Shown here: one piece after another, positions 24,381-33,036 of the stretch
How the letters are laid out: the number at the start of each line of letters is the position of its first letter
How positions within the stretch are numbered: position 1 is the stretch's first letter
Origin: Clavibacter sepedonicus
GTDB lineage: Bacteria > Actinomycetota > Actinomycetes > Actinomycetales > Microbacteriaceae
DNA: 64,000 nt
Assembly (NCBI RefSeq): GCF_000069225.1
Contig: NC_010407.1
Location: 248,001 to 312,000 of the forward strand
Direction of reading: 5' to 3'
Position numbers and translations under genes: made by a program
The notes under the pieces: model-generated
Seen by the model: only the letters and a program-made list of their open reading frames with translations
What the model was told of the DNA's origin: nothing
Database searches by the model: none

Positions 24381-25418
24381 TTGGTTCGCATCTATTCGGA
24401 GGTGGAGCATCACTTATATGCATCACGCCCGCTCGCGGCTGTTGGAGCATTAGGCCTAGTCGCGCTTGTAATGATTAATCCCGCAGGCGCATCCGCGTCT
24501 GATCGGGGGACAGTAGCGAATGTCATCCGGTCTGCATCGCCTGAATTCATGACCACGGTAGCCGATCGTTCAAACGAGGCGCCTGGGGAAACCAACTTTG
24601 CTCTAAATGCTTGGGGCGTGACAGCGCGTGTCCCGCAAGATGCAAATAAGGAAGTGAGAATCGGGGCGCCTGGGAAGGCTGCGATCGGCGTTTCCTTGCC
24701 GTCCGCAAGCAGCGCACGCCTCGTGGCTTCTGGCTCGTCTGCGGTTACGGCCTTCGACAACGGAGACGGTTCGACCTCGGCAGTTCTGCCTCAAGAGGAC
24801 GGGGCTGTGCAATTCGCGACCATAATCTCTGACTCTCAAGCACCCGATGAGTATACGTACTCTTTGGATATTCCGGCTAAATCGCATCTCGCTTTCAATG
24901 GCGAGAGCGGGTCCGTGAGCATTCTCGATTCCCATGGCCTGTGGATCGCAGGAGTGGCAGCGCCTTGGGCAAAGGATGCGACGGGTGCTTCGGTGCCAAC
25001 TCACTTCAAAATATCGGGCGATCAACTCACCCAGGTTGTCCAACACGAAGGTGAAGGGGTCAAGTACCCTGTTGTGGCTGACCCTTGGTTGGGGGTCTCC
25101 CTCATCGACAGTGTTGTGTGGACGGCGGGTGATGAATGGGGCCCTACAGCCCAGATCTATCCGACGAGCGCGGGGCGTGATACTATTTTTGCACCAAAAA
25201 TAGCCAACGAGGCAGCGTGGGGCGAGGCGTTGGAGAAGACCGATCGATCGCGCCTGGATCACAACAACCTCCACGATCAATTCACTTGTCATTGGCAGGT
25301 GGTTCGGTACGACGATCCGGGAAAGTCGAGTTGGAACCTCGACAGTGCTCGGCCCGATGTAGGACTAGCGGAGACCATTGCCGCTCGTTGCAACCCAGGG
25401 GGCGGTAGCGAGGATTGA
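24381..25418 (+). CDS. Secreted protein, DUF2599-like C-terminus
   Basis: 345 residues from TTG 24381; GTG 24402 is an alternative and neither has a convincing ribosome site. A signal peptide (AAVGALGLVALVMINPAGAS) is followed by a beta-rich middle. VKYPVVADPWLG is a motif seen in many secreted actinobacterial proteins of unknown role. The C-terminus reads DQFTCHWQVVRYDDPGKSSW, ending in ARPDVGLAETIAARCNPG. That resembles the DUF2599 pattern (two cysteines, N-L-D-x-x-R-P-D-V-G); this assignment is from memory. Lower GC and unlike neighbours. Possibly a surface-active protein or small toxin-like factor; function unassigned. Confidence 0.65.
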   Translation: MVRIYSEVEHHLYASRPLAAVGALGLVALVMINPAGASASDRGTVANVIRSASPEFMTTVADRSNEAPGETNFALNAWGVTARVPQDANKEVRIGAPGKAAIGVSLPSASSARLVASGSSAVTAFDNGDGSTSAVLPQEDGAVQFATIISDSQAPDEYTYSLDIPAKSHLAFNGESGSVSILDSHGLWIAGVAAPWAKDATGASVPTHFKISGDQLTQVVQHEGEGVKYPVVADPWLGVSLIDSVVWTAGDEWGPTAQIYPTSAGRDTIFAPKIANEAAWGEALEKTDRSRLDHNNLHDQFTCHWQVVRYDDPGKSSWNLDSARPDVGLAETIAARCNPGGGSED

Positions 25419-25459
25419 GGGTGGGGCGAGAAGGGCGCTGGGACCTCGTCTCCGCCAGA

Positions 25460-25474
25460 GAGACAGCTTGTCTC
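25460..25474. terminator. Hairpin between converging genes
   Basis: GAGACA-GCT-TGTCTC lies within a larger GGGGCGAGA (25423-25431) / TCTCGCCCC (25471-25479) pairing. It sits between the secreted-protein gene and the HAD gene, which converge. Confidence 0.5.
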
Positions 25475-25489
25475 GCCCCGGCCCGCTGA

Positions 25490-26287
25490 TCAGAGCTCGG
25501 ACTCGACCGGCTCCGGATCCAGCAGCTCCATGACGCCCGACAGCACCTCGTCGGGACGGAACGGGTAGCGCTCGATCTCGGCGCGGTCGCTGATGCCCGT
25601 GAGCACGAGCACCGTGTGCAGGCCCGCCTCGATGCCGGCGATGATGTCGGTGTCCATGCGGTCGCCGATCATGCCCGTGCTCTCGGAGTGGGCGCCGATC
25701 TTGTTGAGCGCCGAGCGGAACATCATGGGGTTCGGCTTGCCCACGATGTAGGGCTCCTTGCCCGTGGCCTTCGAGATGAGCGCGAGCACCGCGCCCGTCG
25801 CGGGCAGCACGCCCTCGGCGCTCGGGCCGGTCGCGTCGGGGTTCGTCGCGATGTAGCGCGCGCCGCCGTTGATGAGCCGGATCGCCCGCGTGATCGCCTC
25901 GAACGAGTAGTTGCGCGTCTCGCCGATGACCACGTAGTCGGGCTTCGTGTCGGTCATGATGAAGCCCGCCTCGTGCAGCGCGGTGGTGAGGCCGGCCTCG
26001 CCGATGACGAACGCGGATCCGCCGGGCATCTGCTGCTCGAGGAACGCGGCCGTCGCGAGCGCGCTGGTCCAGATGGCGGACTCGGGCACGTGCAGGCCGG
26101 ACGCGCGGAGCCGGGCCGAGAGGTCGCGCGGCGTGAAGATGCTGTTGTTGGTGAGCACGAGGAAGGGCTTGCCCTGGTCCTGCCACTGCTGGATGAGGGC
26201 CGCCGCGCCGGGCAGGGCCTGGTTCTCGTGCACCAGCACGCCGTCCATGTCGGTGAGCCAGCAGTCCATCTCGTCGCGCCTCGCCAC
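25490..26287 (-). CDS. HAD-IIA family phosphatase, NagD-like
   Basis: 265 residues. Motif I CWLTDMDGVLVHENQALPGA holds the nucleophile Asp and the D-x-D pair. Motif II is FLVLTNNSIFTPRD; the cap region is VVIGETRNYSFEAIT and IATNPDATGPS. Motif III/IV is IVGKPNPMMF and MIGDRMDTDIIAGIEAGLHT. NagD-like HADs dephosphorylate nucleotides or small sugar phosphates (in related actinobacteria, 4-nitrophenyl phosphate or pyridoxal phosphate). GTG at 26287 is chosen because GAGAGGGG lies upstream at good spacing; the in-frame ATG at 26269 would give 259 residues. Cytosolic. Confidence 0.92.
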   Translation of the reverse strand: MARRDEMDCWLTDMDGVLVHENQALPGAAALIQQWQDQGKPFLVLTNNSIFTPRDLSARLRASGLHVPESAIWTSALATAAFLEQQMPGGSAFVIGEAGLTTALHEAGFIMTDTKPDYVVIGETRNYSFEAITRAIRLINGGARYIATNPDATGPSAEGVLPATGAVLALISKATGKEPYIVGKPNPMMFRSALNKIGAHSESTGMIGDRMDTDIIAGIEAGLHTVLVLTGISDRAEIERYPFRPDEVLSGVMELLDPEPVESEL

Positions 26288-26416
26288 GGGGTACCCCTCT
26301 CGTCGTGGGTCGAGGCTACCGCCGGGGGATGCGCGGCCGCCGGGCCCCGGGGCGGCGTCACCCGATGTCCGCCGGCCGTCCCCCGCGGTGTCGGCCGGCC
26401 CCCGTAGGGTCGGCGC

Positions 26417-27322
26417 ATGCACGCACTGGCTCCCGGATCCCTCCGCCTCGTCCACCTCAGCGACACCCACCTGCTCCGCGACGGCGGCCTGCACCAGGGC
26501 GTCGTCGACACGGGCGCCGCCCTCGACCGCGTCCTCGTCGAGGCCGATCGCGTGCCGCACGTGCGGCTCCTCGTCGGATCGGGCGACCTCTCGGAGGACG
26601 GCACCCCCGAGTCGTACGCGCTCCTGCGCGAGCAGCTCGTCCCGTGGACGTCGTCGCGCGGCGCCGCGCTCGTGCTGACGCCCGGCAACCACGACGTGCG
26701 CTCCGGCTTCCGGCTCGTGCTGGGCGACGGCCACGGCGGCCCGGGCACGGACGACGGCCAGGATCCCGCGGTCGTCCCGCCCATCGACGGCGTGACGATC
26801 GTGGACGGCTGGCGCATCGCGACCCTCGACACTTCCGTGCCCGGCAAGGGCTACGGCGCGCTCCGCGAGCAGCAGCTCGACGGGCTCCGCGAGCTGCTCG
26901 CGACCCCGGCCGAGCGCGGCACGGTGCTCGTGCTGCACCACCCGCCCGTGCCGGCGCCCACCGTGCTGCACGAGTCGCTCGCGCTGCAGGATCCCGAGCG
27001 GCTGGCGGAGATCGTGCGCGGCAGCGACGTGCGGGTCATCCTCTCGGGGCACTACCACCACCACATCGTCGGGTCGCTGGCGGGCGTGCCGGTGCTGGTC
27101 GCGCCGGGCGTCGCGAACGAGACGGACGTGGCGGCGGATCCCGGCACGGAGCGCATCGTGCGCGGATCCGGCTTCCTCGTGGTCGACGTCGACCCGGCGG
27201 GCGTCGTCACCTCGGTCGTGGTGCGGGCGCACGCGGAAGACGACGGCGACGAGGTCGCGCTGCTCGACGCGGAGCTGGTGCAGCGGATCATGGCGGAGTC
27301 GGGGGCGCCCGCCGCGCCGTGA
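26417..27322 (+). CDS. Metallophosphoesterase, CpdA-like (cyclic-nucleotide phosphodiesterase)
   Basis: 301 residues. All calcineurin-type motifs are present: LVHLSDTHLL, GSGDLSEDG, TPGNHDV, VLVLHHPPVP and ILSGHYHHH. This set coordinates a dinuclear metal centre and is typical of class III 3',5'-cAMP phosphodiesterases. The expected reaction is hydrolysis of a cyclic or phosphodiester nucleotide in the cytosol. TAGGGT is 6 nt before the ATG at 26417, so the transcript is probably leaderless. A strong bidirectional terminator follows. Confidence 0.9.
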   Translation: MHALAPGSLRLVHLSDTHLLRDGGLHQGVVDTGAALDRVLVEADRVPHVRLLVGSGDLSEDGTPESYALLREQLVPWTSSRGAALVLTPGNHDVRSGFRLVLGDGHGGPGTDDGQDPAVVPPIDGVTIVDGWRIATLDTSVPGKGYGALREQQLDGLRELLATPAERGTVLVLHHPPVPAPTVLHESLALQDPERLAEIVRGSDVRVILSGHYHHHIVGSLAGVPVLVAPGVANETDVAADPGTERIVRGSGFLVVDVDPAGVVTSVVVRAHAEDDGDEVALLDAELVQRIMAESGAPAAP

Positions 27323-27336
27323 CGGCCCGGACATGA

Positions 27337-27370
27337 GGAGAGGCGGCGACCCGTGGGTCGCCGCCTCTCC
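27337..27370. terminator. Strong bidirectional terminator
   Basis: Sixteen-base perfect stem from GGAGAGGCGGCGACCC to its complement with a 2-nt spacer. It sits between the converging cpdA-like and csbD genes (15 bp from each stop). Confidence 0.8.
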
Positions 27371-27385
27371 GTATGCTGCGGGGAT

Positions 27386-27556
27386 CTACTTGAAGACGTC
27401 CTTGACGTCCTCGCCGGCCTTCTTGGCGGACGCGGCGGTCTGGTCCTTCTGGCCCTCGGCCTTGAGGCGCTCGTCGCCCTTGTGCTCGCCGAGCGCTTCC
27501 TTGGCCTTGCCCGCGATGTCCTGAGCAGCGTTCTTGATCTTGTCGTCGAGACCCAT
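27386..27556 (-). CDS. CsbD-like stress protein
   Basis: 56 residues, starting MGLDDKIKNAAQDIAGKAKE. It has the CsbD pattern: amphipathic, K/E/A/D-rich, with GxxKEALGEHKGDERLKAEG in the middle. CsbD proteins are abundant general-stress proteins of unknown mechanism. GAGGAGG lies before ATG 27556. It converges on the phosphodiesterase gene across the terminator at 27337-27370. Likely under stress control, though no sigma-specific promoter is obvious. Confidence 0.9.
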   Translation of the reverse strand: MGLDDKIKNAAQDIAGKAKEALGEHKGDERLKAEGQKDQTAASAKKAGEDVKDVFK

Positions 27557-27740
27557 GATCTCCTCCTCACTGAGGCCACCGGGTGCGGCCCTCGACTGGA
27601 CTGTATGGCGGACCGCCCCTGAACACCTGACAGACGGCAGGTGCGTGTCCACTGAGCGAAGGGCCGGGTCGCTGCACCCTCCGCCGCGTCCGTGCACGGG
27701 CCTTCCGTCGGGCCCGGCACCGCCCCTAGGCTCCTCGACC

Positions 27741-28160
27741 GTGATCCTCTTCGGGCTGCTCCCCCTCCTCGTGGCCGTGTGCGCGCTCGTCGACCTCATC
27801 ACGCGTCCGGACGACCGGGTCAAGCACCTGCCGAAGCTCGTCTGGATCCTTCTCATCGTCTTCCTGCCGCTCATCGGCAGCATCGTGTGGTTCTGCGTCG
27901 GCCACGACTGGGACGCCCGGCGCGAGCCCGTCGGCCCGCCGGACCGGAGCGCGGCCTACGAACGCGCGGCCGCCGCGGTGGACCGGCGCGTGCGGAGCAC
28001 CGAGCAGCAGCTCGCCGACCTCGAGGAGGAGGAGCGGCACTACGCGGCGCTCGCCCGGATGAAGCAGCTCCAGGCCGAGCAGGCGGTGCAGGCCGCGCGC
28101 GCCGCGGGTCCCGCGCGGGCGCCGCGGGCCATCGAGCCGGGATCCACCCCGGAGCGGTAG
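27741..28160 (+). CDS. PLDc_N-type membrane protein with coiled-coil tail
   Basis: 139 residues. Two membrane helices: LLPLLVAVCALVDLITR (about 4-20) and KLVWILLIVFLPLIGSIVWF (about 32-52). This is the pattern of the phospholipase D N-terminal (PLDc_N) domain, a common two-helix module that usually stands alone in actinobacteria. A 75-residue Arg/Glu/Gln-rich coiled-coil tail follows (RVRSTEQQLADLEEEERHYA). The GTG start at 27741 has TAGGCT 8 nt upstream. No catalytic HKD motifs are present, so it is not itself a phospholipase. Confidence 0.75.
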   Translation: MILFGLLPLLVAVCALVDLITRPDDRVKHLPKLVWILLIVFLPLIGSIVWFCVGHDWDARREPVGPPDRSAAYERAAAAVDRRVRSTEQQLADLEEEERHYAALARMKQLQAEQAVQAARAAGPARAPRAIEPGSTPER

Positions 28161-28248
28161 CCCCTCCCCAGGTCGCGGGCGGGCGCTCCCTCCCTCGACG
28201 GGGTCGCCTCGGGAGGTCGCGGTCGGGGGCGGATGGGAGCATGGCCGC

Positions 28249-30438
28249 ATGCCCGACACCGCGACGCCACCCTCCTCCGCTGCGACCTCGTCCGCTCCGA
28301 CCTCCGACCTGCGGTCCGCCGCTCGTGAGCACCTCTCCCGGCTCGTCGGCGTCGCGGGTGCCGACTTCCACGACGGGCAGTTCGAGGCCTTCGAGGCGCT
28401 CGTGCAGGACCGCTCCCGCGCCCTCGTCGTGCAGCGCACCGGATGGGGCAAGTCGGCCGTCTACTTCGTCGCCACCCTGCTCCTCCGCCAGCAGGGGCTC
28501 GGGCCGACGCTCCTCGTCTCGCCGCTCCTCGCGCTCATGCGCGACCAGGTCGCCGCGGGCCGTCGCGTCGGCGTGCGCGCGGTCGCCATGAACTCGAGCA
28601 ACGCCCACGAGTGGGACGACCTGCTGCGCGCGCTCGACGCGGACGAGGTCGACCTCCTCCTCGTGTCGCCCGAGCGCCTCAACAACCCGCGCTTCCGCGA
28701 CGAGCAGCTGCCCGCGCTGCGCGCCCGGCTCGGCCTCCTCGTGGTCGACGAGGCGCACTGCATCTCCGACTGGGGCCACGACTTCCGGCCCGACTACCGG
28801 CGCCTCCGCGACCTCATCTCCTCGGTCGACGAGCGCGTGCCCGTGCTCGCCACCACCGCCACCGCGAACTCGCGCGTGGTGGCGGACGTCGAGGAGCAGC
28901 TGAGCGTCGGATCCGCCGGCGCGGGCGTCGTCGAGACCGAGCGCGTGCCCGTGGTCACCATCCGCGGGCCGCTCGCCCGGCGGTCGCTCCGGCTCGGCGT
29001 GCTGCGGCTGGAGAACAGCCGCGACCGGCTCGGCTGGCTCCTCAGCCACCTCGACGAGCTGCCCGGCAGCGGCATCATCTACGCGCTCACCGTCTCGGCC
29101 GCGCAGGACACCGCGCGGCTGCTGCGCGACGCCGGTCACGCGGTCAAGGCCTACACGGGGCGTGACGACCCGGCCGACCGCGAGCAGGCCGAGGGCGAGC
29201 TGCAGCGCAACGAGGTCAAGGCGCTCGTCGCCACGAGCGCGCTCGGCATGGGCTTCGACAAGCCCGACCTCGGGTTCGTGGTGCACCTCGGCGCGCCGTC
29301 GTCGCCCGTCTCCTACTACCAGCAGGTCGGGCGCGCGGGGCGCGGATCCGCCGACGCGGACGTGCTGCTCCTGCCCGGCCGCGAGGACCCCGACATCTGG
29401 CAGTACTTCGCCACGGCCTCCATGCCGGACGAGCAGCAGGCCGCCGCCGTCATCCAGGCGCTCGGCGAGAGCGACCGCCCGCTGTCGGTGCCCGCGCTCG
29501 AGTCGCGGGTCAGCCTGTCGCGGAGCCGGCTCGACCTCCTGCTGAAGGTGCTCGACGTCGACGGGGCCGTGCGCCGGGACACCTCGGGCTGGTCGGCGAC
29601 GGGCGTCCCGTGGGTCTACGACCGCGCCAGGTGCGAGCAGGTCGCCGCCGCCCGCGTGCGCGAGCAGCAGGCGATGCTCGACTACGAGACCACGCTCGGC
29701 TGCCGGATGGAGTTCCTGCAGCGCCAGCTCGACGACGACACCGCGGCTCCCTGCGGGCGCTGCGACCGGTGCGCCGGCGCGTGGTACCCGGCGTCGCTGG
29801 ACCAGCAGGCGTCGGCCACCGCCTCGCAGGCGCTCGACCGGGTGGGGCTCCCGATCGAGCCGCGGCTGCGCTGGCCCACGGGCGCGTCCAGCGTGGGCGT
29901 GCCGCTCAGCGGCGCCATCGCGGCCGGAGAGCAGGTCGACGAGGGCCGTGCCCTCGCCCGGCTCACCGACCTCGGCTGGGGCGGCCGCCTGCGCACGGTC
30001 TTCGCCTCCGGCGCGGAGGACGCCCCCGTGGACGACGCGCTCGTCGCGGCCTGCGTGCGCGTGCTCGCGGAGTGGGGCTGGGCGGAGCGCCCCCGGGCCG
30101 TCGTGCACGTGCCCTCCGCCGGACGGCCGCAGCTCGTCGCGAGCCTCGCCCAGCGCATCGCGGAGGTGGGGCGGCTGCCGTTCCTCGGGTCGCTCGAGCT
30201 CGTGGATCCGGGAGCACCGGGCGCCGCGCGCGGCAACAGCGTCTACCGGCTGGGCCGGGTGCACCCGCGCTTCGCCGTGCCGGCGCACCTCGCCGACGAC
30301 CTCGCGGCGGATCCGCGTCCGGTGCTCCTCGTGGACGACCTGGTCGACACCCGCTGGACGCTCACGGTCGCCGGCCGCCTGCTGCGGAAGGCCGGGGCCA
30401 CGCGCGTGCTGCCGTTCGCGCTCGCGCAGCAGGGGTAG
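28249..30438 (+). CDS. RecQ-type ATP-dependent DNA helicase with phosphoribosyltransferase-like tail
   Basis: 729 residues. Walker A RTGWGKSAVYFVATLL, DEAH box VVDEAHCISDWGHDFRPDYR, motif III ATTATANSRVV, and motifs V/VI ALGMGFDKPDLGFVVHLGAP and YYQQVGRAGRG are intact. A short zinc-binding piece (CGRCDRC) follows. The C-terminal ~200 residues do not look like an HRDC domain; they end in VLLVDDLVDTRWTLTVAGRL, which matches the PRPP loop of type I phosphoribosyltransferases. Unwinds DNA 3'-5' in repair or recombination. ATG 28249. The gene converges on the DNA methyltransferase with a 15-bp gap. Confidence 0.92.
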   Translation: MPDTATPPSSAATSSAPTSDLRSAAREHLSRLVGVAGADFHDGQFEAFEALVQDRSRALVVQRTGWGKSAVYFVATLLLRQQGLGPTLLVSPLLALMRDQVAAGRRVGVRAVAMNSSNAHEWDDLLRALDADEVDLLLVSPERLNNPRFRDEQLPALRARLGLLVVDEAHCISDWGHDFRPDYRRLRDLISSVDERVPVLATTATANSRVVADVEEQLSVGSAGAGVVETERVPVVTIRGPLARRSLRLGVLRLENSRDRLGWLLSHLDELPGSGIIYALTVSAAQDTARLLRDAGHAVKAYTGRDDPADREQAEGELQRNEVKALVATSALGMGFDKPDLGFVVHLGAPSSPVSYYQQVGRAGRGSADADVLLLPGREDPDIWQYFATASMPDEQQAAAVIQALGESDRPLSVPALESRVSLSRSRLDLLLKVLDVDGAVRRDTSGWSATGVPWVYDRARCEQVAAARVREQQAMLDYETTLGCRMEFLQRQLDDDTAAPCGRCDRCAGAWYPASLDQQASATASQALDRVGLPIEPRLRWPTGASSVGVPLSGAIAAGEQVDEGRALARLTDLGWGGRLRTVFASGAEDAPVDDALVAACVRVLAEWGWAERPRAVVHVPSAGRPQLVASLAQRIAEVGRLPFLGSLELVDPGAPGAARGNSVYRLGRVHPRFAVPAHLADDLAADPRPVLLVDDLVDTRWTLTVAGRLLRKAGATRVLPFALAQQG

Positions 30439-30453
30439 GCGAGCGATCGGCGA

Positions 30454-31497
30454 TCAGCCGACGGGCGGATCCTCGTCCTGGCCGACGAAGACCGTGCCGC
30501 CGCCCGTGAGCCGCGCGCGCATCACCTCGACGGCCTGCGGGTTCTCGTCCACCAGTACGAAGCGGCGGCCGAGCTCGCGGGCGGCGGCGCCCGTGGTGCC
30601 GGATCCGGCGAAGAAGTCGAGCACCCAGTCGCCGGGCCGGCTCGACGCCTGCACGATGCGGCGCAGCACGCCCAGGGGCTTCTGGGTCGCGTAGCCCGTC
30701 TTCTCGCGGCCGGTGGGGGAGACGATCGTGTGCCACCAGACGTCCGTCGGCAGCTTGCCGCGCTCGCGCTTCTCCGGGGTCACGAGTCCCGGCGCCATGT
30801 AGGGCTCGCGGTCGACCCCCTCGGAGTCGAAGCGGTAGCGGAGCGGGTCCTTCACGTAGACGAGGATCGTGTCGTGCTTGGCGGGCCAGCGGCGGCGCGA
30901 CTTCGCGCCGTAGTCGTAGGCCCACACGATCTCGTTGAGGAACGAGCGTCGGCCGAAGAGCGCGTCGAGCACGACCTTGGCGTAGTGGACCTCGCGGTAG
31001 TCGAGGTGCAGGTAGAGGGTGCCGGTGGGATCCAGGAGGCGCCACGCCTCGATGAGGCGCGGCTCGAGGAAGTCCCAGTAGTCGGCGAAGGAGTCGTCGA
31101 AGCCGTAGAGCATCCCCTTCACGGAGTTGTAGCTGCGGCCGTGGAACCCGAGGCGCGCGCCCGGCGGACGGGCCGGCTCGGGGGTGGCGGTGCTCGCGGG
31201 GGCGAGGGCGGGCGGGGCGGTGTCGGGTGCGGCGTCGGGGTCGGCGTCAACGGCCGGGTCGGTGTTCGGGTCGGCGTCAGCGGCCGGGTCGGCGGCCGGG
31301 TCGGCGTCGGCGGCCGGATCCGGATCCGGCGTGCGCGTCACGGTGAGGTTCTGCCGCTCCTGCGTGCGTCCGGTGTTGAACGGCGGATCCAGGTAGATGA
31401 GCTGGAAGGCGCCGTCGGGGAGCGCGCGCACGGCCTGGAGGTTCTCCGCGTGGATCACGAGGTCGGGGCCGTCGGGGGTCCACGCGGGCTGGGGCAC
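30454..31497 (-). CDS. Beta-class DNA methyltransferase, orphan
   Basis: 347 residues. Motif IV LIYLDPPFNTGRTQ (D-P-P-F) precedes motif I LDFFAGSGTTGAAAREL, so the order is that of a beta-class N6-adenine or N4-cytosine methyltransferase. The target-recognition stretch is LNEIVWAYDYGAKSRRRWPA. Between motif IV and the core lies an Asp/Pro/Ala low-complexity insertion (about residues 56-105) that is repetitive in the DNA (about 31190-31345). It transfers methyl from AdoMet to DNA; specificity is unknown. No restriction endonuclease is next to it. TAACCT lies 6 nt before the GTG start, so it may be leaderless. Confidence 0.88.
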   Translation of the reverse strand: MPQPAWTPDGPDLVIHAENLQAVRALPDGAFQLIYLDPPFNTGRTQERQNLTVTRTPDPDPAADADPAADPAADADPNTDPAVDADPDAAPDTAPPALAPASTATPEPARPPGARLGFHGRSYNSVKGMLYGFDDSFADYWDFLEPRLIEAWRLLDPTGTLYLHLDYREVHYAKVVLDALFGRRSFLNEIVWAYDYGAKSRRRWPAKHDTILVYVKDPLRYRFDSEGVDREPYMAPGLVTPEKRERGKLPTDVWWHTIVSPTGREKTGYATQKPLGVLRRIVQASSRPGDWVLDFFAGSGTTGAAARELGRRFVLVDENPQAVEVMRARLTGGGTVFVGQDEDPPVG

Positions 31498-31633
31498 GCC
31501 CCGAGGTTAACGGACCTCGGCGCGGGTCCCGCTCGCGCGGCGGCGGGACGCCCGTCGTGCGGTCCGCCCCCATTTCGGGGCGGATCGCCCGCAGCCCTGC
31601 CGCGGGGATCGTCCCCTCCGCTAGGAACGTCAC

Positions 31634-32878
31634 ATGAGCGATGACCGCGACCCCGACCGGACCGACGGACCCCACCCCGACGAGCCGCGGGGCGAGGGCC
31701 CGGGCCACGGGGAGGCGGGCGAGGCGGGCTCCGCGGCGGCGGATCCCGTCAGCCCCTACGGTCCGGCCGCGCCCGCCGGCGCGCCTGCGTCCGCGCCCGC
31801 GACGCCGACGCCGACCGACGGGACCGACGCCCGGACCACCGCGGATGCTCCGCCGATGCCCGCCGCGCACCCGGCGCCGCCCGCGCCGCCGGCCGGACGC
31901 TCTGCGTCCGGAGACGCCGCAGCCGCATACGACCCGGCCGATCCGACGGGCGCAGGGGCAGCGGCCGGCGCAGCAGCGCCCGGCCCCGGCTACGCGCCGT
32001 CCGGCCCCGGCCCCGGCAGCGCACCGTCAGGTCCCGGCTACGCGCCGCCCGCCGCCCCGCCCTACGTCTCCGGTCAGCCGCCGCGTCCCCGCGGCGGCAA
32101 GGGCCTCGCCATCGCGGCGCTGGTCGTGGGCATCGCCGGATTCGTGGGCGCGTTCATCCCGGTCCTCAACTACGTCACAGCCGTGCCCGCGCTGGTGGCC
32201 GTGGTGCTGGCCATCGTCTCGCTCGCCCGGCGGACGGACGGCAAGCCGCTGGCGCTGGCGGGCCTCATCCTCGGCGTCGTCGGCTTCGTCCTCAGCATCG
32301 TGCTGGCGCTCGTCTACACGTTCGCTTTCGTGAGCTCGGTCTCCGACGCCATCGAGACCGCGGACCCCGGCTCCGGCTTCGCGAGCCCGGAGCCGACCTC
32401 CGGCGACGACGACGCCACCGCCCTCCCCGGCACGAGCCCCGACGACCCGCTCCCCATCGGCACCCCGGTCACGGGTGACGGGATCGACGGGCCCGAGTGG
32501 CAGGTCACGCTGGGCACGCCGATCCTCGACGCCACGGCCGCGGTGCTCGCGGCAGAGGAGGGGAACCCGCCGCCCGCGGACGGCATGCAGTACGCGGTGG
32601 TGCCGGTCACGGCCACCTACCTCGGAACGACCGAGGGCGATCCGCTGTCCGAGCTGGCTGTCGGGTTCCTCGCCGCGGACGGCTCGCAGTACTCCGCGGC
32701 GGACAGCTTCGCGCTCGCGCCGGCGCCCGCCTTCACGGACAACGAGGAGCTGCTCGAGCCGCAGGGCACCGCGACCGGGAACGTGGTCATCGAGATCCCG
32801 ATCGACGGCGCCGCCGACGGCCTCTGGGCCACGGCTCCGGGGATGATCGCGGACGCCTACTACTTCCGGGCCGGCTGA
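31634..32878 (+). CDS. DUF4190-type membrane protein, paralogue A
   Basis: 414 residues. The N-terminal ~150 residues are disordered and Pro/Ala/Gly-rich (YAPSGPGPGSAPSG). Two or three membrane helices follow in the DUF4190 pattern GGKGLAIAALVVGIAGFVGA, IPVLNYV, then KPLALAGLILGVVGFVLSIV. The extracytoplasmic domain (about 255-410) has the pattern of DUF4352-type domains (PEWQVTLGTPILDATAAV, QYAVVPVTATYLG, NVVIEIPI). Function unknown; such proteins are surface-exposed and often found in tandem. A paralogue lies 158 bp downstream. Confidence 0.8.
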   Translation: MSDDRDPDRTDGPHPDEPRGEGPGHGEAGEAGSAAADPVSPYGPAAPAGAPASAPATPTPTDGTDARTTADAPPMPAAHPAPPAPPAGRSASGDAAAAYDPADPTGAGAAAGAAAPGPGYAPSGPGPGSAPSGPGYAPPAAPPYVSGQPPRPRGGKGLAIAALVVGIAGFVGAFIPVLNYVTAVPALVAVVLAIVSLARRTDGKPLALAGLILGVVGFVLSIVLALVYTFAFVSSVSDAIETADPGSGFASPEPTSGDDDATALPGTSPDDPLPIGTPVTGDGIDGPEWQVTLGTPILDATAAVLAAEEGNPPPADGMQYAVVPVTATYLGTTEGDPLSELAVGFLAADGSQYSAADSFALAPAPAFTDNEELLEPQGTATGNVVIEIPIDGAADGLWATAPGMIADAYYFRAG

Positions 32879-33036
32879 TACCTCGTTCGGGCAAGCCGCT
32901 CTCGGGGCGTCTTCGCGAGCACGTGGTGCCGACGGGCCGCCCACAGGGTACGAAGCGCTTGATCGGTGGCCCCAGTTCGCGGTGCAGGAGGCCCTTTCGG
33001 GGCTGTCGGCCGCCGTCGCTCTAGTAAGAAGTGCCC

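Noticed and set aside
24381-25418. Restriction or toxin-antitoxin assignment for the lower-GC pair
   Set aside because: Neither protein shows recognisable toxin, antitoxin or nuclease motifs; only secretion and membrane features are visible.
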